This document shows positions 20,834 through 30,024 of a DNA stretch of 64,000 nucleotides, one piece after another. Numbering within the stretch: the first letter of the stretch is position 1; every line of letters starts with the position of its first letter. This stretch comes from Shewanella sp. Isolate11 (GTDB lineage Bacteria > Pseudomonadota > Gammaproteobacteria > Enterobacterales > Shewanellaceae). The translations under genes and the position numbers were made by a program. The notes beneath the pieces are model-generated. The model searched no databases and was not told the origin of the DNA. It worked only from the letters and a program-made list of their open reading frames with translations. The stretch is taken from NCBI RefSeq assembly GCF_022398315.1, contig NZ_JAKEVF010000002.1, forward strand, positions 409,279 to 473,278, in the 5' to 3' direction.

Positions 20834-22648
20834 TTATTCACCCAGCATTAACTGACGAATATATTTCACTGGAGCACTGCCATAGCTTAAGAAAGTCTCG
20901 TGGAACTGCTTCAGATCAAACGCATCACCCTGCTTTTGTTTTAGCTCTTCTCGGAAATCATAAATCTCTCTATAACCTGAGTAGTAACTTGTCAGTTGCA
21001 CTTGGCTCAATGTTGCTCTGCGCCACTTACCTTCCGCCTCAGCTTGCTGTTGGAATGCTTCTTCTGTCATCAGCTTAATCGCTTCTTCTTGAGTCATCCC
21101 TTTGACCTGAATACTGTAATCAAGGATGGTATTGACGATGACACGTAAGTTCCACTTGTAGTACATCAGCCACATTTCAGGTTCAAAATCACCATAACCT
21201 TCTTCTAGCATCATACGCTCGGCGTATACAGCCCAGCCTTCGACCATGGCGCCATTACCAAATAAGCTTTTTACTAAACTAGGTGATTCATTTGAATAAA
21301 CCAATTGAGTGTAATGGCCTGGAATGGCCTCATGAATATTAAGTACCTGCAAGATCCAGTGATTATACTCACGTAGATAGCTTTCTGCAGACTCATCACT
21401 CATACCATCCAGCGGCGTAACGTTGTAGTAAGTGTTACCTGATTTTTCATAAGGACCAGGAGCACTGATTGAGGCGCCAGCAAAGCCGCGCATATATTCA
21501 GGAGTTTCACGTACCACCAAAGGTTTTTCAGGATCGAGTGTCACCAGTTGCTTATCGTTAACAAACTTGATCAGCTGTGGAATTTGGGCGCGAACTTCAT
21601 CGACGAAGTCTTCACGCTTCACATGCTTAGCGGATAATTTATCGATAAGTTGACGCGTCGCCACTGTCGTATCTGTAGGCATTGGCGTATCAAAATACTT
21701 AGACCAGATCTTAGTGGTGATCTTTGCCATTTCCCCTTGGATTGCGTCTTTGTCGGCTAGGGCCTTTTCATATAACTGCTTACCCGTCATACCGGCTTGA
21801 ATATCAAAAGCAAACTTTTGCTCGTATAGTTCTTCACCAATTCTGAAACTACGAGCCCCCTCTTTCGAAAGCTTAGTTTCAAGCGCTTTTAGCCACTCAA
21901 TATGTTCATTTATCGCTGCAGTCACGCCATTGAAGCGTTCAGTAAATAGTACTTTTTCTTCTTCAGTTAAACCCGACTGCTTTACTTTCTCCAGTAAATC
22001 ATCTGAGAACACGCTGAAAGCACCTTGGTTCTGCATAATTGCCAATTGCGTATGCTCAAGGGTGGGGTCAACGATGTTTTCTCTCGCTGCGACATAATAG
22101 GCGGGCACATTTTCCATACGCGCAAGGAAGGAACGGAGACGCTCATCCAGTGGCGCAAAGTTTTCATTGATGATTTGTGCAAATCCACCGGCCACATTGT
22201 AAGAGGATGGATTCCATTGCCATGACTTAAAGGTATTAATCTGCCATTTATCTTGTTCAAGCAAGTTTTCAATTAAGCGATAATCGATGATCTCACTTGG
22301 GGTTAATGACTTAAAATCGAACTTTTTCAGTAAAGTCAGCTGATGATCGATAAACGCTAATGATTCCGCTCTATTAGCCGCATTAGGGATTTTTAAAATA
22401 CCATCATATTTGTGATAACCGCTATAAAGCGCCCATGTAGGAGAGTCTTGCCAAAGTGCATCAATAAACTGTTGTGAAAACTGTGCAAAATCTTGCTGTT
22501 TTACTTGTTCAGCGGCAGTAACTGTCTCTTTGCTCACTTCAGTAACAGCAGGAGTTGCTGTTTCTTGACTTGGGCTTTCCTGCTTTTGGCAAGCGGTGAT
22601 CCCAGATAAAGCCAAAATGACCGTAACGGCGACGAGCGATTTTTTCAT
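20834..22648 (-). CDS. DUF885 family lipoprotein, putative metallopeptidase
   Basis: 604 residues. MKKSLVAVTVILALSGITAC is a lipoprotein signal with lipobox SGITAC, followed by a low-complexity Thr/Glu linker, so it is anchored in the cell envelope. The DUF885 domain carries the HEAIPGHYTQ motif, a metal-binding HExxxGH-like signature shared by this family and suggestive of peptidase activity; downstream are EGWAVYAERMM and a Glu likely to act as third ligand. Substrate unknown. A single gene between the orphan regulator and the helicase gene, with its own terminator. Confidence 0.9.
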   Translation of the reverse strand: MKKSLVAVTVILALSGITACQKQESPSQETATPAVTEVSKETVTAAEQVKQQDFAQFSQQFIDALWQDSPTWALYSGYHKYDGILKIPNAANRAESLAFIDHQLTLLKKFDFKSLTPSEIIDYRLIENLLEQDKWQINTFKSWQWNPSSYNVAGGFAQIINENFAPLDERLRSFLARMENVPAYYVAARENIVDPTLEHTQLAIMQNQGAFSVFSDDLLEKVKQSGLTEEEKVLFTERFNGVTAAINEHIEWLKALETKLSKEGARSFRIGEELYEQKFAFDIQAGMTGKQLYEKALADKDAIQGEMAKITTKIWSKYFDTPMPTDTTVATRQLIDKLSAKHVKREDFVDEVRAQIPQLIKFVNDKQLVTLDPEKPLVVRETPEYMRGFAGASISAPGPYEKSGNTYYNVTPLDGMSDESAESYLREYNHWILQVLNIHEAIPGHYTQLVYSNESPSLVKSLFGNGAMVEGWAVYAERMMLEEGYGDFEPEMWLMYYKWNLRVIVNTILDYSIQVKGMTQEEAIKLMTEEAFQQQAEAEGKWRRATLSQVQLTSYYSGYREIYDFREELKQKQGDAFDLKQFHETFLSYGSAPVKYIRQLMLGE

Positions 22649-22843
22649 GATAAATTCCCTGATTTAAATCTAGTTTTTATTTTTGAGTGCTGACGGTTAA
22701 ATTTGATATGTAACTTAATTAAAACAACTTAGTTAACCATGTTGTTCACTAAAAATCAGCTAAAGCTGCTAATTTGACAAAGATTCTTACAAATCTCATT
22801 ACAATCCTTGAACTTGACAATATTGATACCGCGATAAAGCGCC

Positions 22844-24769
22844 TTAAGAGGTTAAATTAGCCTCACACCAACGTCTAACATCGGCAAAGGGGTAAGGTTC
22901 TAATGCAGCGAACGATTTTACTCGGCGTAGTTTTAAGCGGGTAAAAATAGGCGAAGTTAAGCCACATAGTGCCCTCGCTAACATATTGGCATCACAGTGT
23001 GCCGCTAATTGATTGCGCAATTCATTAGTAATGATTGAAAAATCCAGTTGCACCAGCGGTGTTAACTCTGCGCTGCTTTCAAGCACGACTGGGCCCTGAA
23101 TACACACAGAGCAATGACCGCAATCTTGAGTTAATTGCTGATCGCCAAAGTAAGCTGATAGTTGACGAGTTAAACATTGATCGCTTGCCAGCAAATTAAT
23201 CATGGCTTGTATTCTGGCTATTTCACTCTGCTCTTTCTGATGAAATTGACTCGTCAGCTTATCCGTCATTGACTCAATATTATCAATATCAGTATTAACC
23301 CGGTAAACCTCAGTCATCTGTTTAGTCTGCAGTTCAATAAACCCTTTTTCATCAAAATAGTTGATAGCTGAAACCGCACGACTTCTATCGCATGGATAAT
23401 GGCGATTAAGTTCTTCGAAATCGATGCTGTACCAGATTTTAGCCTTGCTAGAACATTGCAATAGTGCCGCCACAAACTGTTGCCGCTCGCCGCTAAAACG
23501 ATCGATGAGTTCAGATTCATTACACAATAGTTTAAAGCGATACTCGGCAAAGTAACTGTAAGCCGGAGTAATCACATCGAGCATCTCTAAATAAACCAAT
23601 AAGGTTTTAAGACTGAGCAGGCGCACATTCGACTCTGTCGATAATTGATTGAGCACAACTTGCCACGGCACAGACTCCTGTTTTGCCTGACTGATTTGTT
23701 GCAAAACGGTGCGAATACCTTGTTTATCTGGAGTATCACCATAAACAAAGTTTTGTAATACATTCACATTATCGGTATTGGCCAGAACCAAGCAGTCCGC
23801 CACATTGCCATCACGCCCTGCTCGGCCAATCTCTTGAGCATAGTTTTCAATGGATTTTGGTAAATCATAATGCACCACAAAACCAATATTTTGTTTATCT
23901 ATCCCCATACCAAAAGCGATAGTTGCAACAATGATTGGACATTGTCCTGACATAAAGGCTTGCTGGATCTGCCGACGTTGAACACTGTCCATTCCGGCGT
24001 GGTAAGCCATTGAATTGATATTGGAACGATTAAGCGCCTGTGCAACCGACTCTGCAGTTTGTTGCAGCGTGACATAGACAATGCCGTGTTTATCTTGTCT
24101 TTGGCCCAACCAATCAACTAACAGTGTATTCTTGTCTTGTGCTTTAACGCCGACCACGTTGAGGTTTAGATTAGAACGATAAAAACCTGTGGTAATGATA
24201 TTGTTGCTATCGATAGCAAACTTAGCGCCCATATCAGAGATAACCTGCGGCGTCGCTGTTGCCGTTAACAGCAAAACTTGCGGGATCCCCAACTCTTGCC
24301 GATATTGGGGTAATTTCAGGTAATCTGGACGAAAGTTATGTCCCCATTCAGAAATACAGTGCGCTTCATCCACTACCAACAATGAAATTGCAACCTGCTT
24401 GATAAATTCTCGAAAACGCTCATTGTTAAAGCGCTCTACCGATACCATCAAAATTTTGATTTCACCGGATCTCGCTGCCGCCATCACGGATTGGGTTTGC
24501 TGCCGGTCTTGAGTGGAATCAATACTGGCTGCAGGGATACCTTTATCTTGTAAAAATGCCAGTTGATCTTGGATTAGCGCCAGTAAAGGCGAAACCACTA
24601 TAGTTAAGTGTGGCAGACTCAATGCTGGTAATTGATAGCACAATGATTTGCCAGAGCCCGTAGGAAAAATAGCTGCCGCACTTTGACCCACCTCGATGCG
24701 AGAGATAACCTCATATTGACCGGGTCTAAATTGATTAAAACCGAAATAGCCTTGTAATAATTGCTGCAC
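22844..24769 (-). CDS. RecQ-family ATP-dependent DNA helicase, divergent
   Basis: 641 residues, GTG start with GGA seven bases upstream. Helicase motifs: RPGQYEVI (motif 0), FPTGSGKSLCYQ (Walker A, about 36-46), DEAHCISEWGHNFRPDY (about 134-150) and QEIGRAGRDG (motif VI, about 312-321). The zinc-binding cysteines are at about 532, 550, 553 and 556 (CGHCSVC). In E. coli RecQ they lie at 380-403, directly after the helicase core; here about 150 residues with winged-helix-like character separate the two. No HRDC domain is apparent. It is therefore a RecQ relative, not RecQ itself; a role in DNA repair is inferred. Confidence 0.88.
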   Translation of the reverse strand: MQQLLQGYFGFNQFRPGQYEVISRIEVGQSAAAIFPTGSGKSLCYQLPALSLPHLTIVVSPLLALIQDQLAFLQDKGIPAASIDSTQDRQQTQSVMAAARSGEIKILMVSVERFNNERFREFIKQVAISLLVVDEAHCISEWGHNFRPDYLKLPQYRQELGIPQVLLLTATATPQVISDMGAKFAIDSNNIITTGFYRSNLNLNVVGVKAQDKNTLLVDWLGQRQDKHGIVYVTLQQTAESVAQALNRSNINSMAYHAGMDSVQRRQIQQAFMSGQCPIIVATIAFGMGIDKQNIGFVVHYDLPKSIENYAQEIGRAGRDGNVADCLVLANTDNVNVLQNFVYGDTPDKQGIRTVLQQISQAKQESVPWQVVLNQLSTESNVRLLSLKTLLVYLEMLDVITPAYSYFAEYRFKLLCNESELIDRFSGERQQFVAALLQCSSKAKIWYSIDFEELNRHYPCDRSRAVSAINYFDEKGFIELQTKQMTEVYRVNTDIDNIESMTDKLTSQFHQKEQSEIARIQAMINLLASDQCLTRQLSAYFGDQQLTQDCGHCSVCIQGPVVLESSAELTPLVQLDFSIITNELRNQLAAHCDANMLARALCGLTSPIFTRLKLRRVKSFAALEPYPFADVRRWCEANLTS

Positions 24770-24878
24770 TCATCATCCTTAAACAAAAATATCCCAGTCA
24801 GTCTGCAAGCATTACAGCCAAGACTCAAGGATTAACAACATTAACGTAAAATAAATCGTATGCCATATAACTAATTAG

Positions 24879-25640
24879 CTATTTGTCTGCGGGCGCAGGA
24901 TTAAGGGTAAATCTTGCCATAATCGGATTATGATCTGAGGCGCTGGTGGTCATCGACTTGGCATCAACAAAATTCAGGCCACGGTAGTAAATGTGATCTA
25001 ATGGCCAACCAAACACCCTTTGACGCACATCGGTTTGATATTTTATCTCTTTGAGTTTGAGCTTATCGGTGAGTTCGGTAACCACCTGCATCCGCCCTGC
25101 TCGCCAGGTGTTAAAATCCCCCGCTAAAATAATGGGTCCACGATGCAGGGCTATCCGATGAGCGACATGTTGCCACTGAGCCTTATAGCGAGCCAGTTTC
25201 ACATCAAAGTTTAATCCATGCAGGTTGACCACTAATAATTGCTGACCATTTGATAAGGCGTAATTTGCCACTAATGTTGACTTAGCAAAACGGATCCAAG
25301 GCTCAGTGGTTTGATAAGCACAAGCATCGAGTGCTTGATTAGTAGCGATGTTCATCACTCCCATCGGGGTGTTAAGGATCTTAAAGCCTTTAGCCATCAC
25401 CACATGTCTTTGGGATTGCTGTAACCAATCGATAAACACATGATTTAGCCGTGCCTCTTGTAGTAACAACAAATCATGTTGTTGATTAAGTTCAGTTAAT
25501 ACTTGGCTCCATTGCGGTCGCTTTTGTTTATAAATATTCCATACTGCCACCGACAATTCGCCCTGCCTGTCCAGTGGTGACAAATCATCGCTGGATATAC
25601 ATTGTGATACAAACATCGGCTGTGTTTCATTCATCATCAC
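24879..25640 (-). CDS. endonuclease/exonuclease/phosphatase family protein, YafD-like (UPF0294)
   Basis: 253 residues from the ATG at 25640. Motifs of the EEP fold: VAVWNIYKQKRPQW, LLLQEARL (catalytic Glu), VVNLHGLNF, ILAGDFNTW (Asp/Asn) and ASDHNPI (terminal Asp-His), as in E. coli YafD. The frame stays open upstream of the ATG for about 36 more codons and encodes basic residues followed by a clear membrane helix (FAFATLLGLICYLGLVTW), then a stop. The only start codons there are CTG at 25734-25736 or ATT at 25740-25742, with AAGGA just before. The protein may therefore be membrane-anchored with a non-ATG start. GAGGTG just before the ATG at 25640 supports the shorter form. Confidence 0.85.
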   Translation of the reverse strand: MMMNETQPMFVSQCISSDDLSPLDRQGELSVAVWNIYKQKRPQWSQVLTELNQQHDLLLLQEARLNHVFIDWLQQSQRHVVMAKGFKILNTPMGVMNIATNQALDACAYQTTEPWIRFAKSTLVANYALSNGQQLLVVNLHGLNFDVKLARYKAQWQHVAHRIALHRGPIILAGDFNTWRAGRMQVVTELTDKLKLKEIKYQTDVRQRVFGWPLDHIYYRGLNFVDAKSMTTSASDHNPIMARFTLNPAPADK

Positions 25641-25857
25641 CTCGGGAACACCGTTAAACCATGTTACTAAGCCTAGATAACAAATTAATCCTAGGAGTGT
25701 TGCAAAGGCAAAAATGGACTTTAATTTGATTTTCAGGGGAATAAATCCTTATAAAACAGCTTAAAACCAGACTTAAAAAGATGTCACACTTGAGTATATC
25801 TCAGTACAATAACCCAACTCTCACTATAATCAACTCAAAGGAACTTGAAACGATTAT

Positions 25858-27309
25858 ATGGATAAACTGACCCAATTACTGGCATTGCTGGGCGTGATCG
25901 CCTACTGGCTTATTTTAGCGGCTGTAGCCGTACGAATTGTCATTAAGCGCCGCACTATCGGCGTGTCTTTTTCCTGGCTATTGGTGATTTACTTTCTACC
26001 CATTGTGGGGATACTTGCCTACCTTTTAATAGGCGAACTACATCTCGGTAGCAGCAGAGCAGACCGCTCTAAAGCCATGTTTGTGCCTTATCGTCAATGG
26101 TTTGCCAATCTATATCAACATCAGGCCCATCGTCCACAGAGTCAGAGTTATTATGGGTTATCCATAAGTCAGTTGTGTAATAGCCAATTAGCCATTCCCT
26201 CATTAACCTGTAACCATCTCACACTCAAGCACACGCCTAAACAGATCTTAGATGCCATCATCAATGACATAAACCAGGCACAAGCTAGTATCAATATGGA
26301 GTTTTACATCTGGTATCCTGGTGGCCAAGCCGATGATGTTGCAACAGCTCTAATCAATGCCGCCCATCGTGGCGTCACCATCAAGTTACTATTAGATGCG
26401 GCAGGTAGTCGTAAGTTTTTTAATTCGCCCTGGCCTAAGAAGATGAAACAATCTGGCATCATGGTGGTGCCAGCCTTGATTGTTAGCCCATTGCGTATGT
26501 TGTTTCGTCGTCTTGATCTTAGGCTACATCGAAAAATTGTGGTGATCGATAATCATATCGCTTACACCGGCTCAATGAACCTTGTCGATCCTAAATGCTT
26601 TAAACAAGGTGATGGTGTAGGACAATGGATTGATATTATGCTGCGGATCACAGGTCCTGTCGTACCGGTTATCAATACCGTCGGCGCATGGGATTGGGAA
26701 GTAGAAACGAAGCAACGCAGTCTGCCTGAACCTCCAGCAGATGATTGCACTACAAATCAAGGTTCATTGGTGCAAGTGATCCCATCAGGGCCAGGAATGC
26801 CACCAGAGGTGATTCATAAGGTGTTATTACAAAGCCTATATGAAGCCAAACATAAAATTGTTATCACAACGCCCTACTTTGTACCGAGTGAAAACTTACT
26901 TGATGCATTGACCACAGCAGCACAACGCGGTGTTGACGTTAACCTCATCATTCCAAGAAAGAATGACTCTACTATGGTCAAATGGGCCAGTCGCGCCTTC
27001 TTTAGCGATCTGTTAACGTCAGGCGTCAAAATCCATCGATTTACTGGCGGCTTGTTACATACCAAATCAGTTGTCATCGACGATGAACATTGTCTGGTAG
27101 GCTCGGTTAATTTAGATATGCGAAGCCTGTGGCTTAATTTCGAATTAACACTGGCAGTAGATGACCCACTTTTTTCACTCAAAATGGCGCAACTACAAGC
27201 GGATTATATAGCCAACTCAGAATTTTTAGACTTATCTAGATGGCAAAAACGCTCCATTATTAAACGCTTTATTGAGCAATTTTTTTATCTATTTAGCCCG
27301 TTACTCTAG
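25858..27309 (+). CDS. cls: cardiolipin synthase
   Basis: Condenses two phosphatidylglycerols into cardiolipin at the inner membrane. 483 residues: two N-terminal membrane helices (about 8-27 and 37-57), then two phospholipase-D motifs, LHRKIVVIDNHIAYTGSMN (about 223-241) and LHTKSVVIDDEHCLVGSVN near residue 400, each with the H-K-D set. Length and layout match E. coli ClsA. A GGAACTTG ribosome-binding region precedes the ATG. The gene stands alone and is followed by the palindromic repeat element. Confidence 0.96.
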   Translation: MDKLTQLLALLGVIAYWLILAAVAVRIVIKRRTIGVSFSWLLVIYFLPIVGILAYLLIGELHLGSSRADRSKAMFVPYRQWFANLYQHQAHRPQSQSYYGLSISQLCNSQLAIPSLTCNHLTLKHTPKQILDAIINDINQAQASINMEFYIWYPGGQADDVATALINAAHRGVTIKLLLDAAGSRKFFNSPWPKKMKQSGIMVVPALIVSPLRMLFRRLDLRLHRKIVVIDNHIAYTGSMNLVDPKCFKQGDGVGQWIDIMLRITGPVVPVINTVGAWDWEVETKQRSLPEPPADDCTTNQGSLVQVIPSGPGMPPEVIHKVLLQSLYEAKHKIVITTPYFVPSENLLDALTTAAQRGVDVNLIIPRKNDSTMVKWASRAFFSDLLTSGVKIHRFTGGLLHTKSVVIDDEHCLVGSVNLDMRSLWLNFELTLAVDDPLFSLKMAQLQADYIANSEFLDLSRWQKRSIIKRFIEQFFYLFSPLL

Positions 27310-27358
27310 GTTTTTTTTGGCAACTCATTCAAGGAAAATGAATGATGCAAAGGTTATT

Positions 27359-27534
27359 ATACCAATCAAAGTAAATCAGTGATCAGCCCGTTTGTAACAA
27401 AAAAGGGCACAGGAAAAATTGTCGAGAACAAGGCATAAATTGCAGTAACTAATTATTCTAATTACAGAATATACAACATAGTTATCGGCGATTTTAACTA
27501 GCAAGAATGATCAGATAATTACTGCGATTGGTAT
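27359..27534. mobile_element. MITE-like palindromic element, 176 bp
   Basis: The ends are imperfect inverted repeats of 27 bp: 27359-27385 begins ATACCAATC and ends TGATCA, and the reverse complement of 27508-27534 begins ATACCAATC and ends TGATCA, with about 20 of 27 positions matching. There is no coding capacity inside. It fills most of the gap between convergent cls and yjdM, a typical location for small nonautonomous elements. A short target duplication is possible but not clear. Family and transposase are not identified. Confidence 0.65.
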
Positions 27535-27576
27535 TACCTAGTGAGGCCATTCGACGCTAAAGTAGCAAGTCCAAAA

Positions 27577-27601
27577 AAATACCTGCACTTGGCAGGTATT
27601 T
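27577..27601. terminator. terminator after yjdM
   Basis: A 10-bp stem (27577-27586 with 27592-27601), 5-nt loop, A tract on the left and T tract on the right, just downstream of yjdM on the minus strand. Confidence 0.85.
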
Positions 27602-27619
27602 TTATAGAAACAAATGTGA

Positions 27620-27964
27620 TTAGTTTTGCTTTCTAACAAATTTAGATTTGAGCATCATTTGGCCGTGGCCATCGACTTTACAATCGATATCATGGTCGGC
27701 ATCGACAAAGCGGTTAATAACCGCTTTAGTACCCACTTTAAGCACCAATGAAGAACCTTTAACTTTAAGATCTTTAATTAAAGTTACTTTATCGCCTTCA
27801 GCCAATAAGTTACCAACAGCATCTTTAAGAATAATCGCATCAGGATCAACGATCTCTTCATTCGGATTCCACTCATTGCCGCACTCAGGGCAGATTAGTA
27901 ATGTCCCATCAGAATAGGCATAAGGTGATTCACATTTTGGGCATGGTGGGATTGTATCGCTCAT
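27620..27964 (-). CDS. yjdM: YjdM / PhnA-family zinc-ribbon protein
   Basis: 114 residues: an N-terminal zinc ribbon CPKC-x14-CPEC and a C-terminal SH3-like domain (GDKVTLIKDLKVKG, then the end DCKVDGHGQMMLKSKFVRK). Long annotated as alkylphosphonate utilisation protein PhnA, but it lies outside any phn cluster here and there is no evidence for phosphonate metabolism. ATG at 27964 with AGAG upstream; a GTG one codon earlier is possible. Confidence 0.93.
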   Translation of the reverse strand: MSDTIPPCPKCESPYAYSDGTLLICPECGNEWNPNEEIVDPDAIILKDAVGNLLAEGDKVTLIKDLKVKGSSLVLKVGTKAVINRFVDADHDIDCKVDGHGQMMLKSKFVRKQN

Positions 27965-28158
27965 CACAAACTCTCTTTAATCGTTAAAAATATAACCGCC
28001 AGAAACTAATGCGATAAAGCACCATTCTAAGCACAAATAATTATAGGATTATAACTCTTAAACATATCAGCGGCTATCGGCTTTAACCCAAAATGCTAGC
28101 TGTATCTGAGTTTGCCGCCTTAAATCGCTCTGCTATAAGGACAAATGAATAGATTTAA

Positions 28159-28564
28159 TCAAATTCCCAGCTCACTTCTTGGGGCGACTTTTCCTGTGCC
28201 ATAAAATCTAACCGGCACGCTATCTGGGTTTGATGAAGCCGCTTTGTAGGTATTTTTCGGCATTTTATCGACAAGCTCTTGAGTCATAAATCCATCGGGT
28301 GAAGTACTGATTAAGGTTTTGCTACTTCTATACCGTTGGAATCAATAACTGTTAATACTGTCCACTCTCCACTTCCTTTGGGGAACCACTTAGGACGACG
28401 CTTCAACATTTTGATTTTGGTATCACTTGGAACCCAGTAATTAGCTAATTCAGCAACGTTAATTTCGACAACTTCTGAATTGAATTGAGGAGCGACTTCA
28501 AGTTGATTTAATTGACAACCACCGAAAAGAGCAGCAGCCATTAAAATTGATAAAACCTTTTCAT
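28159..28564 (-). pseudogene. frameshifted lipoprotein gene with TonB-C-terminal-like domain
   Basis: Read with two single-base corrections, this stretch encodes one lipoprotein of about 135 residues. ATG at 28562-28564 is followed by AAAAGG. With a fifth A it would read MKKVLSILMAAALFGGC, a perfect lipoprotein signal; as written it stops after seven codons. The intact middle frame (76 codons from an internal ATG at 28541) ends at GCAAAACCTTAA; one more A continues the frame through KTLISTSPDGF to a stop at 28159-28161. The RRPKWFPKGSGEWTVLTVIDSNG segment resembles TonB C-terminal or energy-transducer-like domains. Either a decayed gene or two homopolymer sequencing errors. Confidence 0.7.
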
Positions 28565-28629
28565 ATTACAAATTATCCATGTCTAGCTAACGTCCAAACA
28601 CATAATTCTGCAGTACTACTGACTCTAGG

Positions 28630-28971
28630 TTAACTCTTGTAGTTTCTAATCATAAAGGTGAAGCTTTGATCACCAAAACTCAGTTCAGCTGCTTTATCGA
28701 GATCGAGCACCACTTCTGCCTCACTTTGGTAGCCATCGATTTCAAAGTCGAAATTAACCAGCACTTGAGTGTCTGACTGCCTATTAACTACCACAGAGAA
28801 GTTTTGCAGTTGTTCGTCTGAATAAGTGGCACTTTTACCTTCATCGACACGAAATGCTAACGCCCCCGTGTATTCATCACCCGCTTTGTAGGAGGCCGCA
28901 ACATCATAAGTTTCAGCCGATATAGCAAAGCTCATTGCTAAACCTACAAGTAAAACCATTGATTGTTTCAT
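28630..28971 (-). CDS. small periplasmic protein, family not recognised
   Basis: 113 residues from the ATG at 28971, which has GGATT upstream; longer in-frame starts exist but would bury the signal peptide. MKQSMVLLVGLAMSFAISAE is a Sec signal, cleaved likely after AISA. The mature part (about 94 residues) is acidic and beta-rich (alternating VLVNFDFEIDG, EVVLDLDKA, FTFMIRNY), with no cysteine and no recognised motif. Next to other small secreted genes in a variable region. Confidence 0.7.
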   Translation of the reverse strand: MKQSMVLLVGLAMSFAISAETYDVAASYKAGDEYTGALAFRVDEGKSATYSDEQLQNFSVVVNRQSDTQVLVNFDFEIDGYQSEAEVVLDLDKAAELSFGDQSFTFMIRNYKS

Positions 28972-29165
28972 GTAATAAATCCTTTTATCTTGAGTAATAT
29001 TGGCAAATAGAAACACAAAACAACCTAGCATTGTTAACAAACCACTTACAAGCTTACAATTGAAGATTCATCACCTTGCGCTTAGTACATTAGTAATCGT
29101 TTGAGATAAACCATTATCTTTCTTATCTAATTTAAAATCAGTAAAGCCATATTAGGGAGATTTAG

Positions 29166-29720
29166 ATGACGAAACACCTTAAGTTGAACAGCACTTTTAA
29201 GCTAGTTGTGCTGTTTCTTTGCCTATCACTAACAAGTTGCGCAAACAATGACTGGCGATCCGCAAGTCGCGAGCCTGCCGGCATTGCGCTTAATCCACAA
29301 GATAATAAACAAGCGGTGATTGAATTTTATGCCGCAGATGCTTATAGCTGGCGCGGTTGGTTTGCGGTGCACACTTGGGTGGCAGTCAAACCGCAAAATG
29401 CTGATGAATACACCGTCTATGAAGTGCTGGGCTGGCGAGTAGACAGAGGACAGCCAGCGCTTTATCAATACCAAAACCCCACACCCGATCGCTACTGGTA
29501 TGGTGCAAAACCTGAAAAATTGCTTTCAATTGAAGGAGAGCAAGCAAATAAACTAATACCTAAAATCACGCTGTTAGTGGACCAGTACCCTTGGGCTAAT
29601 GAGTACACTCTATTTCCCGGCCCTAACAGCAACACCTTTCCCGCTTGGCTCGGCAAACAGCTTCCCGAACTTAAATTAGAATTGCCTTTTAGCGCCATTG
29701 GCAGTGGTTACGCTGATTAG
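29166..29720 (+). CDS. DUF3750 family lipoprotein
   Basis: 184 residues. The signal peptide ends in the lipobox LSLTSC (Cys at about 25). The DUF3750 domain is recognisable from AYSWRGWFAVHTWVAVKP, YEVLGWRVDRG, PDRYWYGAKPEKLLSIEG and YTLFPGPNSNTFPAWLGKQLPEL. The VHTW and PGPNSNTF segments resemble conserved active-site-like motifs of the family, but no activity is established. GGGAG ribosome-binding site. It stands alone. Confidence 0.85.
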   Translation: MTKHLKLNSTFKLVVLFLCLSLTSCANNDWRSASREPAGIALNPQDNKQAVIEFYAADAYSWRGWFAVHTWVAVKPQNADEYTVYEVLGWRVDRGQPALYQYQNPTPDRYWYGAKPEKLLSIEGEQANKLIPKITLLVDQYPWANEYTLFPGPNSNTFPAWLGKQLPELKLELPFSAIGSGYAD

Positions 29721-30024
29721 TATTAGGGACTACTGAAAAAATGCAGATTAGATAGAAGATATTCTGAAATAAGAGGAAAGTTTCAAGTGGTAAGGCCTGA
29801 GACTTATCGACACTTTTTATGGTAAAAATTGTAACTTAAACCATAAGAGGTCAATCATGAGTAAAGGTACCCCACAAATGTAGAGTTTAATCTTTCTCCA
29901 AAACTTAGCTGGCGGTGCTGGTTCCTTTCATTGGGCTTCTCACACAATTAATTAGGTACAAAAAAGCCACCGAATTGGTGGCTCTTGATAATCATTAACT
30001 TAACACATTAAATTCTTTACATTA
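29721..30024. other. gene-poor spacer with a short ORF broken by TAG
   Basis: A 304-bp spacer. AGAGGT at about 29846 precedes ATG 29857, which opens an 8-codon frame ending in TAG at 29881-29883. The same frame then runs 23 codons (SLIFLQNLAGGAG then SFHWASHTIN) to a second TAG at 29953-29955. This could be a tiny decayed gene or chance. Only a terminator is otherwise visible. Confidence 0.35.
29965..29983 (-). terminator. terminator of the secreted protein gene at 30025
   Basis: A 7-bp stem (29965-29971 with 29977-29983), 5-nt loop, with a six-T run on the minus strand only. Confidence 0.75.
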
